DNA of 64,000 bases from Alviniconcha marisindica (GCA_018857735.1 JABMCL010002145.1:322501-386500); one strand, 5' to 3'; shown: positions 48,427-60,500, counted from the first letter of the stretch. Numbers and translations: made by a program. The notes: generated by a model from the letters alone, not told the origin.

Positions 48427-51102
48427 CTAGGTGCTGAACATGAGCAGTTTGCCGTCAGTGGCCCCAGTGGCCAGCAGTGGGCGGGCCGGGTGGAATGCCA
48501 CGGATGTCACCACATCCGTGTGGCCCCTCAACCTCTGACAGAATGTCCCTTGCCGAACATCGTACACGTAGGCCACCTTGTCCTCCGACCCTGACCCCAG
48601 GTACGTCCCGCAAGCACTGAAGGCTATTCCGCAGCCATGCGCTTGGTTGGAGTGGCCTTGAAGGCGGAGCACGCAGCGCTTGCTTCGAACGTCCCACAGT
48701 TTGATGCAATCCAGGGTGGCGGAGGTGGCAAACACGTTGAGGGCTTCCTGCGGCTGCGACGTGTACGTGGAGCCTTCATTCAGCGCGATCGTGTGCACCG
48801 GTTTGCTGTGAGCGTCGGTGAAGATGTGGGCTATACGCCCTTCATTCACATCATAAATTTCAATGTTGCGGTTCGATCCAGCACAGATGGCCAGGTGGGA
48901 GTAGAAGGTGTTGACGGCCGTGAGAGCCGTGAAGTTCTGACTGTCCGTCTCCCAGCTCTTCACCAGCTTGTACCTGCTCTTGGTGAGGTAGCGTTTGATG
49001 TCGTCCTTCGCTCGGTCCACCAGGTACTTGTACACACACAGCAGGTTGCCTGTGATGACCAACACAAACTTGTCCATGTAGAAGAACTGGGCACCCTTCA
49101 CTTCTCTGGAGTAGCAGTCCTTCTTCCGTGATTTCTCACCGGTCTGGCTGTCCTTGAAGTTGTCACTGATGCTGCAGAAGGTGAGGAGACTCTCAGCGCT
49201 GGTTCTGTCCCACAGAATGGCCGTTTTGTCGTTGGAAGCTGTGAGTATGTATTTACCACTGGTGCTCCAGCTGACTGAGTTGACAGCACTGTCATGGCCG
49301 ACAAAAACGCTGCTGTCTTTCTGACCAAATGGAGAAGAAAACAGCAGAGAGGTTTTGTTGGAGAGACAGCAGGCGAGGTGCTGACCGGTGCTGGAGAATC
49401 TGAGACCGGTGACGGATGCGGGAACGCTTCCTGTTGTCAGCTTGCAAAGTGTCTGTGATGGGGGACCTGCATCGCGAGGGTACTCCTGGCTGCTGATCTT
49501 GGCAGCGAGGCTCTGGCCCTTCCCACCTTTCCACACGTCCATCGACTTTGACCGGGAGTTGGTTTTGGGCTGGAACATGGTGGTGCGGGGTGCCTGCGTG
49601 TACCCCGATGATTTAACTTTGGATTTGAAGGTCAGGGGCTGGTTCATGGGGTCTGGTTTCTTTCCTCTAACCCCGCCAGAACCTCTGTGAGTTGTTTGAT
49701 TCCTGCCACTGGCACTAGTTCCAGAGCTGCTGGAGGGGACAAACTCAGACTTGAGTGGTGAGTGGTCGGTGAGGGGTCTGGTGGCCACCATGCTCAGCTC
49801 GTCCGGTGCCGGTGACATCCGACAAGTTTCACCTTCAGCTTCCGGCGATGGGGCGAGCGTCAGTCTGGCGGCAGAACCGTCCAGATCCGCCACCACCCCG
49901 CAGCTTCTGGAGGAGGCAAGTTCCCATTGAATAGAATGCACTCGTGACTCAAACAGGGTGCCCACCACAGTGACCAGCTGCGTGGGGGAGGCCTGTCCAC
50001 TCCCTGCCAGCCCCACGCCCCCAACTGTCAGCTCCCTGACGCTGGCTTGGAACGTGCTGGGGATGCTCTCCTCAAAGTCCACCAGGGACAGAACATCCAG
50101 TGTTCTGGAGTCCACCTGAATCATGCAGCGTGAGGCAACAATCACCAGCACGGGACTGTCCGCTGAGAGCACCTGACCGACTGCACCGTGGCCCCGCAAT
50201 GCAGCCCCGGGTCCTTGTGCCGACTGCTCGCCGCCAGCGCCAGGACAGCAGTACAGCAAGCTGAGCACAGAGTCGCTGCATTCTATGGTGGAAACATTGG
50301 CGTCGCCGTCACCTGCTACTGGACCTAAGTCTGCCTTTTTAGACACGCCGAGCTTGGTCACAGTCACAGGACCATCTGCAAGTACAGGGCTTTTCCTCTG
50401 CTGTTGCGCCTGGCGAAATCTGGACAGCATCTTTCCCACATCCATCTGACACAGCTGTCGGAAATTCTTGTTGTCTGCTAGGTCAAAGACTTTGATCATA
50501 CCGCCGGCTGAGGCGACAGCCACATGCGCCTCCAACCTGTTCATGCACAAAGCAATGAGCGGGGCGGCAGAGAGGACAGCAGACTGGTAGACCAGGCAAA
50601 AGTTCTCCACGTCCCAAACAATCACAGTTCTGTCATCAGAAACCGTCACCAGTGTGGCCGAGTAATGGGGACAAAACTCTGCAGCTGTCACTCTGGCTGC
50701 ATGGCCGACCAGCCGGGCCTCAACTTTACACAGGGAGATGCTGACAACCTTGACCACTGCGTCAGTGCACAGGGCTACTCGTGCCGCGTCCACGCTGAAG
50801 CACGCGTGACTCACATCACCGGGGTCAGGCAGAATAACCTCCCCTCTCACCTCCAGTCCGTGGGAGGAGTTGTGCAGACACTTTCTGACGTTCCAGACAA
50901 TGACGTAATCAGCAGCGGCCGAGCAGAGCAGCCTGGGCTCATCGTGGCTGAAGCAGAGGGCGCACAGCGGCCGCCTGTGGCCTCCCAGGCTGACAGGCTC
51001 GGACCTGGGGTCCCTCACATCCCACAGACCAACAGAGGTCTTGCTGAGAGGCAGCGCAAGAAGAGACACACACACTGCTGGGTCCAGTCGACGCTGGTTC
51101 AC
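48427..51102 (-). CDS. WDR27, WD repeat-containing protein 27 (main exon)
   Basis: One uninterrupted exon encodes 891 residues and a TAG stop. The upstream side is an acceptor (atgtgctgcag) in phase 0; no start codon is present, so roughly 25 N-terminal residues must come from an unseen exon. N-terminal WD repeats include LWDVRDPRSEPVSLGGHRRP, a ...ADYVIVWN segment and SDDRTVIVWD. A Ser-rich low-complexity centre follows, with VKSSGYTQAPRTTMFQPKTN, matching human WDR27's [20 protein letters not shown]. The C-terminal repeats contain FVGHDSAVNSVSWS, TASNDKTAILWD, DDIKRYLTKSRYKL and LRGHTDVVTSVAFHP, ending ATDGKLLMFST. The order and the insert identify WDR27 rather than a generic WD40 protein. 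It is probably a beta-propeller scaffold; its molecular role is poorly known. Human WDR27 has many introns, so this single exon is notable. Confidence 0.93.
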   Translation of the reverse strand: MNQRRLDPAVCVSLLALPLSKTSVGLWDVRDPRSEPVSLGGHRRPLCALCFSHDEPRLLCSAAADYVIVWNVRKCLHNSSHGLEVRGEVILPDPGDVSHACFSVDAARVALCTDAVVKVVSISLCKVEARLVGHAARVTAAEFCPHYSATLVTVSDDRTVIVWDVENFCLVYQSAVLSAAPLIALCMNRLEAHVAVASAGGMIKVFDLADNKNFRQLCQMDVGKMLSRFRQAQQQRKSPVLADGPVTVTKLGVSKKADLGPVAGDGDANVSTIECSDSVLSLLYCCPGAGGEQSAQGPGAALRGHGAVGQVLSADSPVLVIVASRCMIQVDSRTLDVLSLVDFEESIPSTFQASVRELTVGGVGLAGSGQASPTQLVTVVGTLFESRVHSIQWELASSRSCGVVADLDGSAARLTLAPSPEAEGETCRMSPAPDELSMVATRPLTDHSPLKSEFVPSSSSGTSASGRNQTTHRGSGGVRGKKPDPMNQPLTFKSKVKSSGYTQAPRTTMFQPKTNSRSKSMDVWKGGKGQSLAAKISSQEYPRDAGPPSQTLCKLTTGSVPASVTGLRFSSTGQHLACCLSNKTSLLFSSPFGQKDSSVFVGHDSAVNSVSWSTSGKYILTASNDKTAILWDRTSAESLLTFCSISDNFKDSQTGEKSRKKDCYSREVKGAQFFYMDKFVLVITGNLLCVYKYLVDRAKDDIKRYLTKSRYKLVKSWETDSQNFTALTAVNTFYSHLAICAGSNRNIEIYDVNEGRIAHIFTDAHSKPVHTIALNEGSTYTSQPQEALNVFATSATLDCIKLWDVRSKRCVLRLQGHSNQAHGCGIAFSACGTYLGSGSEDKVAYVYDVRQGTFCQRLRGHTDVVTSVAFHPARPLLATGATDGKLLMFST

Positions 51103-51830
51103 CTGCAGCACATGGAAGGAAACGGTTATTTAATATCACCCAAAATATTACATACAATGTTTCACCCCACTGTTATTTAATTTCATTGCATAATTGTATA
51201 CATGACTGTTATTTAATCTCATAACAGCATTTCATGTGACTGTTATTTGATCTCACTGCACAAGTGCATACTATTAAGATCTGCAATTTGGTGTACTGTA
51301 AACAAAAAGAGCAAAGGCTAAAAAGAGCCTTATATTCAAAAGAAAAAATACACCAAAACAATGGGGGGGGGGGGACAAAAAAAACAAAAAACAACAACAC
51401 TTATACAAGAGTTAATGTACAGGAAGCCAAAAGTTCTGGCCAACACTTTCTCTTACTCTGCTGTGAAACAATAGAATTTTTTCCCTTCTGACATCCATCA
51501 GACTCCAGCCTCCTATGCCTTAAAAACAGTGTTACAGACTGATCCCTGATGTGCATGTGAGAGTAATGCAATATTAGTTGCATGTTGTTTTTGAGGTTTT
51601 ATGTATACATTTAGTTGACTGTCACTGTGCAAAATGTTAGTTATAGACTTACACAAATGACTGCTATTACTGTATTAGTATTATAGTGCACAGGCAACAT
51701 ACAAAGGCAGTTAAGGGCTTTGTTAATTCTATAATTGTATGGATTTTGTTATACAGCAGTACAGTTAAAGCAACTGTTTCTTCTTCTTTTTCTTCTGTAT
51801 AGCATCCAACGTCAATAGTTCTAAGATGCA
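51103..51830. other. Intron sequence upstream of the WDR27 main exon
   Basis: AT-rich, with gttatttaat...ctgttattt repeats at 51125-51250 and a short G run at 51364. The first WDR27 exon was not recognised here. Confidence 0.5.
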
Positions 51831-51834
51831 CTTT

Positions 51835-51912
51835 TAGTGCATGCTGGGTTATTTTGGTGTTTCCATAATCCACTGAACTCTAACACGGACTACAGGATCT
51901 TTAACGTGCATC
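51835..51912 (-). mobile_element. SINE fragment (conserved molluscan core)
   Basis: On the minus strand it reads tgcacgttaaagatcctgta, then gtccgtgttagagttcagtg and gattatggaaacacc, ending in cccagcatgc. From memory, this CACGTTAAAGATCC...GTTATGGAAACA...CCCAGCATGC series recurs in SINEs of caenogastropod snails. The tRNA head and tail are missing. Confidence 0.6.
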
Positions 51913-51937
51913 TGTCATCACCACAGAACAACATAAT

Positions 51938-52583
51938 AGAGAGGGTTAGTACACGGGTGGTAGTGGTAGTGGTGGTGGTAGTGGCGCAACCCGACTGTCT
52001 ACCTACGCTTATGCGCATGTCTCAAGCGTAACGGAGCCGAAGTCACACAGATCGCCACCTAAACACCTGCCCCTTCACACAGAAGAGTCACTTGAGAAGT
52101 TTCATCCAGCGACAAACTTTACAAATCAGTCTTTAGCGGCATCACTGGTCATGTAGGTGCTATTCTCGTAAAACTGACAAAAAAGGCAAAGACGCACTCG
52201 GCGGCAGCTGGTTACTTCAGTCAGTTGCACCGCTACGGTCCACCATTTTGATTTCGGATGAACTCGATAGGGTTGTATCGTAAAGCTAAAACAGCAATAA
52301 AATCAACAAAAGCAACTCGCATTACAATCTCATACAAGCATACGATGCTAATCTACAAAGAAAAGTTTAATGTTTACATAGCAAAATAAAGTCAAATGGT
52401 CCCTACAAATTCACTGTGGTGAGAACACAGCAGTAGACGAAAAACTTGAGTCATGTGGTAAACAATCTTCGTAACCTCTGACCTCTGACTTCTGATCCGC
52501 ACAGAAATAGCTGACGTCACGAGAGAAAATAGTTCCCTAACCACTACCACTACCATTACCACCCGTCCACTAACCCTCGCTAA
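51938..52583. mobile_element. TAATA-flanked MITE
   Basis: The left end GAGAGGGTTAGTACACGGGT is inverted at the right as GCGAGGGTTAGTGGACGGGT, followed by similar GGTAGTGG repeats. TAATA flanks both sides (51933-51937 and 52584-52588), a plausible target duplication. There is no coding frame. It contains a CRE-like ctgacgtcac at about 52512, in the upstream region of WDR27. Confidence 0.6.
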
Positions 52584-52684
52584 TAACATTAAGTGATACC
52601 CATTATGCAATCAAAATGTGCGGTTTATCTTGGAGCTGTTATTTGATAAAATCCAAACAGTTTTCTTGTTGCCCTTGGAGAGTC

Positions 52685-52932
52685 AATGGTGCAGAGCAAG
52701 AGTAATAACTCTCAAAAGCCAAAGTTAAGCACGATTGAGCGTGGTCACCGAATTCGCTAATGGATGGATGACCGCTATATGTGCTAGGTTTTGCACCCGC
52801 CTTGGGATTTCTCCGGTGTCAAATTCCGTGCAGACTCTACTAAAGTCCTAGGGATGAGACTATAAACTGAGGTCCCCCGTGTGTACACGCATGCTGAAAG
52901 ATCACATTCTTCTTCTTCTTCTTCTTCTTCCC
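52685..52932 (+). mobile_element. 5S rRNA-derived SINE
   Basis: Positions 52715-52795 resemble the internal control region of 5S rRNA: aagttaagcacgatt, gcgtggtcaccgaatt and aatggatggatgaccgc correspond to GAAGCTAAGCA, GGTCAGTA and TTGGATGGGTGACCGC. A SINE body (ccgtgcagactctac, ccgtgtgtacacgcatgctg) and a (TTC)n tail at 52906-52930 follow. The sequence is too diverged for a functional 5S gene. Confidence 0.65.
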
Positions 52933-53740
52933 ATAATAAAAAACTTCAGCATGCTGAAGTTGCACACTACGAAAGAAGTTCTCGGTCAGTTGGACGGGTG
53001 AGCAGCTCCCCTTTTTCAAACTGGATCATTTCTCTTTGAATAATGATTCTTTCCGTTTGTTCATTCTAGATATACTTGACCTGCAGTGGGAATGTTCGTG
53101 TGTGGCAGGCTCTATGAGGTATCGCCATTGCTGCCGACACACACTGAAGATCTCCAAATCATTCGTCACTCAGGTCGGACACATTTTGAAGCTGGTTGCG
53201 AACCACGCTTCCAGCAGCGCCCCCGACATCCGGTAAACAAGCCGGGAGTGGCTATTCGCACTGTGCAGTGCGGGTTGTCTTTTCCGCAATTCATGTTCTG
53301 GGAGCCTACAACGCTAAACATGTGTGTAGGTTTCACGTAGCTTCGCTAGCCGGATGAGTCGACATCTCGAAGAGAATATTGCAGGATTTTCTTCTTCAGT
53401 TAGAGTTACGATTAAGCTATTCTTTGACTCAAATCACAAACTTCACTGATTTTGCGCCGTTCTCAGTAGGCCGTGTCAGTCACGGTGTGTCACGTGTGTC
53501 ATGTGTGTGTCACGGTGTGTGTGTGTGTCAGTGTGTGTGTGTGTCAAGTGTCAGTGTGTGACTGTGGTGGTGCCGGTAGCCCGGTGGTGGTGGTCACTGA
53601 GGTGGTGGTGTGTGGTGTGTAGGGGGAGGGGGCGAGGGGGGGGGGGGGGGCGATGGGGGGAGGGGGGGGTGGGTGTGTGTCTCTCTCTCTCAGCGTGACT
53701 TCTATCTAAACTAAAGTACATTGTTGACACTGATACTTTG
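52933..53740. other. Unique sequence with GT- and G-rich ends
   Basis: No gene supported. Positions 53480-53690 are rich in tgtgtgtcacgtgt and ggggg runs. Confidence 0.45.
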
Positions 53741-53744
53741 GCCG

Positions 53745-54236
53745 CTTTTCTTCAGTGCCCACATTAAATCCCACATTGACTACGCATCCGTAATGTCAGT
53801 GGGGCGGCTGTAGTGATGCTCTGAAAAAACGATTAAATTCTCGGCTACTGACTAAACTGAGAAGAGCCGGAAAGCTAATCCTTCCAGATAAAATCTAACC
53901 ACTGACCAGACTCAGTGAAACTGAATAAGATAGGAATACTGAGCCTTCACAAACAACTGGACTACAACAAGGGTGTTTTTATGTCACTGATAGGGCACTT
54001 GCCAACAATGCGCCAGTGTACATATCAGTCTAGCTTGTACAAAGCTCCCCACTCTAGCTCCAGAAACAACTACCCGGCTTCAGTTACCAAAGCCAAGAAT
54101 AGATTTATTCAAAACAAGCATAGCCTTTTCTCGGGTGCCCTGTTTTGGAATAGTCTTCCAGTGCACCTCAGATCATGTCACTCACTCAGCTCCTTCAAGC
54201 GAAACCTCCGTGAGCATCTTAACGCAACCGTATAGG
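53745..54236 (+). pseudogene. LINE reverse transcriptase C-terminal fragment
   Basis: Frames join as a HIKSHIDYASV block, then a LRRAGKLIL block. From 53915 an open stretch contains KIGILSLHKQLDYNKGVFMS and a LFWNSLPVHLRSCHSLSSFK then RNLREHL ending. This is the standard tail of CR1-like LINE reverse transcriptases. One frameshift and early stops show decay. A (TG)n tract follows at 54340. Confidence 0.85.
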
Positions 54237-54337
54237 ACAACTTATGACCCCCCCAACCCCCATCATTTTCCTCTGTAGACCAGTGCTTGATCATCGTTTA
54301 TTACATAACTGAAAAGTGATTTACTATTGCTACCGCG

Positions 54338-54339
<2 letters not shown>

Positions 54340-54433
<94 letters not shown>

Positions 54434-54434
54434 A

Positions 54435-54495
<61 letters not shown>
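54340..54495. repeat. (TG)n microsatellite
   Basis: About 75 TG units with one cagagtatg interruption. Confidence 0.97.
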
Positions 54496-54497
<2 letters not shown>

Positions 54498-54802
54498 TGA
54501 ATGCAGCATTGGCTACTGTGATTTATGATCTGATCTACATGCTTTTTGTCCCCCCCTTCATCTCCCCCCCTCCCCCTCCCCCGTCACCACTGAGCCATGT
54601 TATGTTTTCGTGATTTACAAATAATTGCGGGATATGTCAACACCATTTTTGCTATGTATACATCTTATCTATTCATTGTCATTTCAAAGTATTTTCAATG
54701 ATTTTGTTGTTCCTGTATGTTTATTACTATTAACAGTGGTAGTACTATATTTTATTTGTTTGTATATTGTTTATCCTGTTTAAATATTAATCGAGTTTGT
54801 AA

Positions 54803-54807
<5 letters not shown>

Positions 54808-54849
<42 letters not shown>

Positions 54850-54885
54850 TATATTATATAATATTATATATATATATTATTTTAT
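54808..54885. repeat. (AT)n tract
   Basis: (TA)n followed by palindromic tatataatattatat repeats capable of cruciform extrusion. Confidence 0.93.
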
Positions 54886-54899
54886 AATTGTGTGTGTAG

Positions 54900-55505
54900 T
54901 ACCGTGCCGGTGTCAGTGTGTGCAGGTGCCATGAGTGTCAGTGTGTGCAGGTGCCATGAGTGTCAGTGTGTACAGGTGCCATGAGTGTCAGTGTGTGCAG
55001 GTGCCATGAGTGTCAGTGTGTGCAGGTGCCATGAGTGTCAGTGTGTGCAGGTGCCATGAGTGTCAGTGTGTGCAGGTGCCATGAGTGTCAGTGTGTACAG
55101 GTGCCATGAGTGTCAGTGTGTGCAGGTGCCATGAGTGTCAGTGTGTGCAGGTGCTGTGAGTGTCAGTGTGTGCAGGTGCCATGAGTGTCAGTGTGTGCAG
55201 GTGCCATGAGTGTCAGTGTGTGCAGGTGCTGTGAGTGTCAGTGTGTGCAGGTGCTGTGAGTGTCAGTGTGTGCAGGTGCTGTGAGTGACTGTGTGTGCAG
55301 GTGCTGTGAGTGTCAGTGTGTGCAGGTGCCGTGAGTGTCAGTGTGTGCAGGTGCCGTGAGTGTCAGTGAGAGCCGGTAGCCCAGACCGCACAGTCATGGT
55401 CAGATATGAGTGTCAGTGTGTGCAGGTGCCATGAGTGTCAGTGTATGCAGGTGCTGTGAGTGTCAGTGAGAGCCGGTGGCCCAGACCGCACAGTCATGGT
55501 CAGTC
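54900..55505. repeat. 25-bp minisatellite
   Basis: About 21 copies of tgtcagtgtgtgcaggtgcc then atgag, with a ctgtgag subtype from 55150. Two copies of an embedded agccggtagcccagaccgca block lie at 55370 and 55470. Confidence 0.95.
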
Positions 55506-55719
55506 AGATCAGTAAATACATCTCTAGCGTGCCACACACCATTTTCGCATGGACATGAAGAACTGTAGTCACTGTGTATATGTACATAGTGAGAAGAAAA
55601 AAAAAATTGGTTCTTTTTTAAATTCACTGTCACTGTCATTGGTGCTTCAGTTCCGGCCTCAGAATACTGACACTATAGTCAAACATACATCACAGTACTG
55701 TCACGTCAAGTACCTCTCC

Positions 55720-55778
55720 CCCCCCCCCCCACACACACACACTGACACACACACAGAACACACACACACACACACACT

Positions 55779-55835
<57 letters not shown>

Positions 55836-55842
55836 GCACACA
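55720..55842. repeat. Poly-C, (CA)n and (CG)n compound microsatellite
   Basis: A run of C, then CA with ctgacacac interruptions, ending in a gcgcgcgcgcgcgc block, a strong Z-DNA candidate. Confidence 0.95.
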
Positions 55843-56087
55843 GTACTCTGAGAAAAACTCTTTGGCTTTATTCAAAATCAGTTGAACTGATGAAATTATT
55901 TGACACTACATCAAGCACAAGACTTTAATGATCACTAATGATGTTAAAAACATGACTGAGATCAGAGACTTATTTACCTGTCTTCTTTCAAACATCATCT
56001 TTAGCCGGATGGATTCGCCCCTCCCCCCACCTCCCCCAACAACTGGGTCTGCACGCTGGGAGACTAAACCTTTCTAACTTAACGGTT

Positions 56088-56465
<378 letters not shown>

Positions 56466-56824
56466 GCTAGCCACGAGTTAAGTAAACTTGGCATCATGAT
56501 CCTGTTTGTTTGAACAAGTTTGGATCTTGGCACCATGATCTGAAAACCGGCAGTCGGTTATATACACACAAACACAACACAGCACGGTTGTATGACACAC
56601 AGACAGCGCTGTGCCTCCGCATACAACACAGCACTGTAACGTGCAGACAGATTTTAAAAACAGGTCATTGTGACATACAGATGCTCTCTTCTTATAACTG
56701 TTGATGTAACACGCAGATGTTGTTTTCTTTTCTATAACCGGTTTGTGGCGTACGGATGTCTTCTCTTCTGTACTGAACAGGCCACTGGGTGTCTCGTGCT
56801 TATGCTTTATTTCCTAAAACATTG

Positions 56825-57650
56825 TCACTGTAACGTACAGACGGAGTCCTTGATGTAACAGGTCACTGTAACGTACAGATGGCGTCCTTGATGTAACAGG
56901 TCACTGTAACGTACAGACGGAGTCCTTGATGTAACAGGTCACTGTAACGTACAGACGGCGTCCTTGATGTAACAGGTCACTGTAACGTACAGACGGAGTC
57001 CTTGATGTAACAGGTCACTGTAACGTACAGACGGTGTCCTTGATGTAACAGGTCACTGTAAAGTACAGACGGAGTCCTTGATGTAACAGGTCACTGTAAC
57101 GTACAGATGATGTCCTTGATGTAACAGGTCACTGTAACGTAAGATGGCGTCCTTGATGTAACAGGTCACTGTAACGTACAGACGGTGTCCTTGATGTAAC
57201 AGGTCACTGTAACGTACAGACGGAGTCCTTGATGTAACAGGTCACTGTAACGTACAGACGGTGTCCTTGATGTAACAGGTCACTGTAAAGTACAGACGGA
57301 GTCCTTGATGTAACAGGTCACTGTAACGTACAGATGATGTCCTTGATGTAACAGGTCACTGTAACGTAAGATGGCGTCCTTGATGTAACAGGTCACTGTA
57401 ACGTACAGACGGTGTCCTTGGTGTAACAGGTCACTGTAACGTACAGATGGCGTCCTTGATGTAACAGGTCACTGTAACGTACAGACGGAGTCCTTGATGT
57501 AACAGGTCACTGTAACGTACAGACGGAGTCCTTGATGTAACAGGTCACAGTAACGTACAGATGGCGTCCTTGATGTAACAGGTCACTGTAACGTACAGAC
57601 GGAGTCCTTGATGTAACAGGTCACTGTAACGTACAGACGGAGTCACTGAC
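56825..57650. repeat. 38-bp minisatellite
   Basis: About 21 copies of acagacggagtccttgatgt then aacaggtcactgtaacgt. A ~266-bp higher-order block (variants cggtg, cggag, aagtaca, gatgatg, taagatggcg) is repeated, for example 57015-57170 against 57240-57395. Confidence 0.95.
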
Positions 57651-57764
57651 GCGCACAAGTGTCGTCTTTTGCATAGCAGTGCATCGTAACGCACAGATGG
57701 AGCTGCAGGGCACTGTAAAGAACGAAAAGGGCTGACCTCCGCCCTAGAATAACTCCATAATGTA

Positions 57765-59140
57765 CATGATACCCATACAGTTCTTCAGCCTGTAACCCGG
57801 CAGCGTATCATGACACCCATACAGTTCTTCAACCTGTAACCCGGCAGTGTATCATGACATCCATAAAGTTCTTAACCTGTAACCCGGCAGTGCATCATGA
57901 CACCCATAAATTTCTTAACCTGTAACCCAGCAATGTACCATGACACCCGTAAAGTTCTTCAACCTGCAACCCGGACAGTGTACCATGACCCACCATGATA
58001 CCTATACACTTCTTCAACCTGTAACCCAGCAGTGTACCATGACACACATCAAGTTCTTCAACCTGTAACCCGGCAGCGTACCATGACACACATCAAGTTC
58101 TTCAACCTGTAACCCGGCAGCGTACCATGACACACATCAAGTTCTTCAACCTGTAACCCGGCAGCGTACCATGACACACATCAAGTTTTTCAACCTGTAA
58201 CCCGGCAGCGTACCATGACACACATCAAGTTCTTCAACCTGTAACCCGGCAGCGTACCATGACTCCCATAGAGTACTTCAGCCTGCAACCCGGAGGGTGT
58301 ACCATGACCCACCATGATACCCATACACTACTTCAGCCTGCAACCCGGAGGGTGTACCATGACCCACCATGTTACCCATACACTACTTCAGCCTGCAACC
58401 CGGAGGGTGTACCATGACCCACCATGATACCCATACACTACTTCAACCTGTAACCCGGCAGTGTACCATGACACCCATAAAATTCTTCATCCTGTAACCC
58501 ATCAGTGTACCATGACAGTCACGGTCTTCATCCTGTCACCCGGCAGTGTTCCATGACAGCCACGTTGTTCATCCTGTAATCCGGCTGTGTACCATGATAG
58601 CCACGTTGTTCATCCTGTAATCCGGCTGTGTACCATGATAGCCACGTTGTTCATCCTATAACCCGGCTGTGTACCATGACTCACCACGACACCCATAAAG
58701 TTCATCTTGTAACCCGGCAGTGTTCCATGACAGTCACGTTCTTCATCCTGTAACCCGGCTGTGTACCATGACTCACCACGACACCCATAAAGTTCATCTT
58801 GTAACCCGGCAGTGTTCCATGACAGTCACGTTCTTCATCCTGTAACCCCTGCAGTGTACCATGACTCACCATGACACCCATACAATTCTTCATCATGTAA
58901 CCCGGCAGTGTACCATGACTCACCACGACACCCATAACGTTCTTCATCATGTAACCCGGCAGTGTACCATGACTCACCACGACACCCATAACGTTCTTCA
59001 TCATGTAACCCGGCAGTGTACCATGACTCACCACGACACCCATAACGTTCTTCATCATGTAACCCGGCAGTGTACCATGACTCACCACGACACCCATAAC
59101 GTTCTTCATCATGTAACCCGGCAGTGTGCCTCACATGAAG
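57765..59140. repeat. ~42-56 bp repeat
   Basis: About 30 copies sharing cctgtaacccggcagtgtac, catgacacccata and gttcttcat, with subtypes in blocks: cacacatcaa at 58030-58260, gcctgcaacccggagggtgt at 58280-58420, and caccacgacacccataacgt at 58910-59110. Confidence 0.94.
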
Positions 59141-59194
59141 ATGTCGTTCTTCCCATAGCACGGGATTGAATGTACAACTCGAGTTTCTTTCTTT

Positions 59195-59455
59195 CTACAA
59201 TGCACACTGTATTTAGTCATTATACAGAGAGAGTTGTCCCACAACGCACACTGTATTTAGTCATTATACAGAGAGAGTTGTCCCACAACGCACACAGTAT
59301 TTAGTCATTATACAGACGGAGTTTCTCACAATGCACACCGTATTTAGTCATTATACAGACGGAGTTTCTCACAATGCACACCGTATTTAGTCATTATACA
59401 GACGGAGATTCTCACAATGCACACCGTATTTAGTCATTATACAGACGGAGTTGTC
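59195..59455. repeat. ~54-bp repeat
   Basis: Five copies of tctcacaatgcacaccgtat then ttagtcattatacagacgga. Confidence 0.94.
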
Positions 59456-59900
59456 TTTTTTCTGACACGGACCTGTAACTGACGTAGTGGTGGAGTTGTC
59501 TTCCTTCCGGTGTGATGGCGCTGTCCCACACAGCTCGAATTGTCCGTCTCCCTAATATAGCACCAACTAACTAAGCCCCCCCACCCATCCCCACACCCCA
59601 CCCCAGTTTCCGTTCACTTTTACACTTCCAGACAAGTTAATGCCCCTTGTCCTCACACAGTAATTATGTTCTTTCTTTCACGTCCAACCACCGTTGACCC
59701 CATCTCCTTTCACACAATGTCTCTTGTCCTCCCCAGAAACTACCTTTGTTTTTAACCACTGTTGACACCTCCACTCCCCTTTCAAGTCACATTCTGCTGT
59801 CGGCTGTCTACCTCAAAAAACACAAAAAAAAAAAACAAAACAACAAAACAACAAACAACAACAACAACAAGAGAAAACCCAGAGAAAGCTACTTTGACTT
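59456..59900. other. 3' flank / probable 3' UTR of the 59.9-63.3 kb gene
   Basis: Lies just downstream (minus sense) of the stop codon and carries an (aac)n / poly-A-like tract at 59815-59870. No clear AATAAA on the minus strand. Confidence 0.4.
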
Positions 59901-60165
59901 TCAGCCGATGTTAGTGAACGTGGGCTGGACAAAGTAGAAGGAATCCTTGTTGGTGCGTTTGCAGGAGCGCATGTAATGGTCGTCTTCAAACCGTCTTTTG
60001 TTGACGTCACCACCCGGTCCTGGCGGCACGAACACGTCACTGACACCGCTGTAGCCGGGATACAGGTTACTGGTCATTGCCGAGTTGACGTCATAGTGAT
60101 AACCGTTGCCGTCATATGAAGTGTGACGTATGGCAGAGTTGTAGTTGTAACCCATCGCGTCAGAC
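59901..60165 (-). CDS. Unidentified Tyr/Asn-rich protein, last coding exon
   Basis: Terminal exon with acceptor gtccgtggcag; it completes a Gly codon from the previous exon and ends with TGA at 59901-59903. It encodes 87 complete residues: SDAMGYNYNSAIRHTSYDGN, then GYHYDVNSAMTSNLYPGYSG, VSDVFVPPGPGGDVNKRRFE and DDHYMRSCKRTNKDSFYFVQ. Composition is high in Tyr, Asn, Ser and Gly, with a basic KRR-x16-KR cluster that could be a nuclear localisation signal. This resembles the tail of a transcription factor or RNA-binding protein, but I recognise no family. Intact splice phases argue it is real. Confidence 0.75.
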
Positions 60166-60245
60166 CTGCCACGGACAACGTCACAAAGTAACTGTTCGTG
60201 TTACGGTTGTAAAACCTTTACTTATTTACGAAACAGAGCCGTGGC

Positions 60246-60249
<4 letters not shown>

Positions 60250-60294
<45 letters not shown>

Positions 60295-60500
60295 CACACA
60301 CACACACACACACACACGCACGCAGGCGCACACACACACGTACGCACGCGCACGCACGCACGCACGCACACACACTCACACGCACGCACGCACACACACA
60401 CACTGTCTCTCTCTCTCAGTCTCTCCCTCCCTCTGTCTCTGTCTGTCTGTCTCTCTCCCTCCCTCTCTCTCTCTCTCTCTCTCTGTCCCCCTCTCTCTCC
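60250..60500. repeat. (CA)n, (CGCA)n and (CT)n compound microsatellite
   Basis: CA runs, acgcacgcacgcac blocks and polypyrimidine ctctctcc up to 60500. The pyrimidine run is on the plus strand, so on the transcribed minus strand it is purine-rich. Confidence 0.95.

Noticed and set aside
48637..51180. Plus-strand frames of 100-218 codons opposite WDR27
   Set aside because: They are antisense shadows of a strongly coding WD40 exon and show no domain of their own.
52685..52800. Functional 5S rRNA gene
   Set aside because: Only the internal control region is recognisable, the ends do not pair, and a SINE body with a (TTC)n tail follows.
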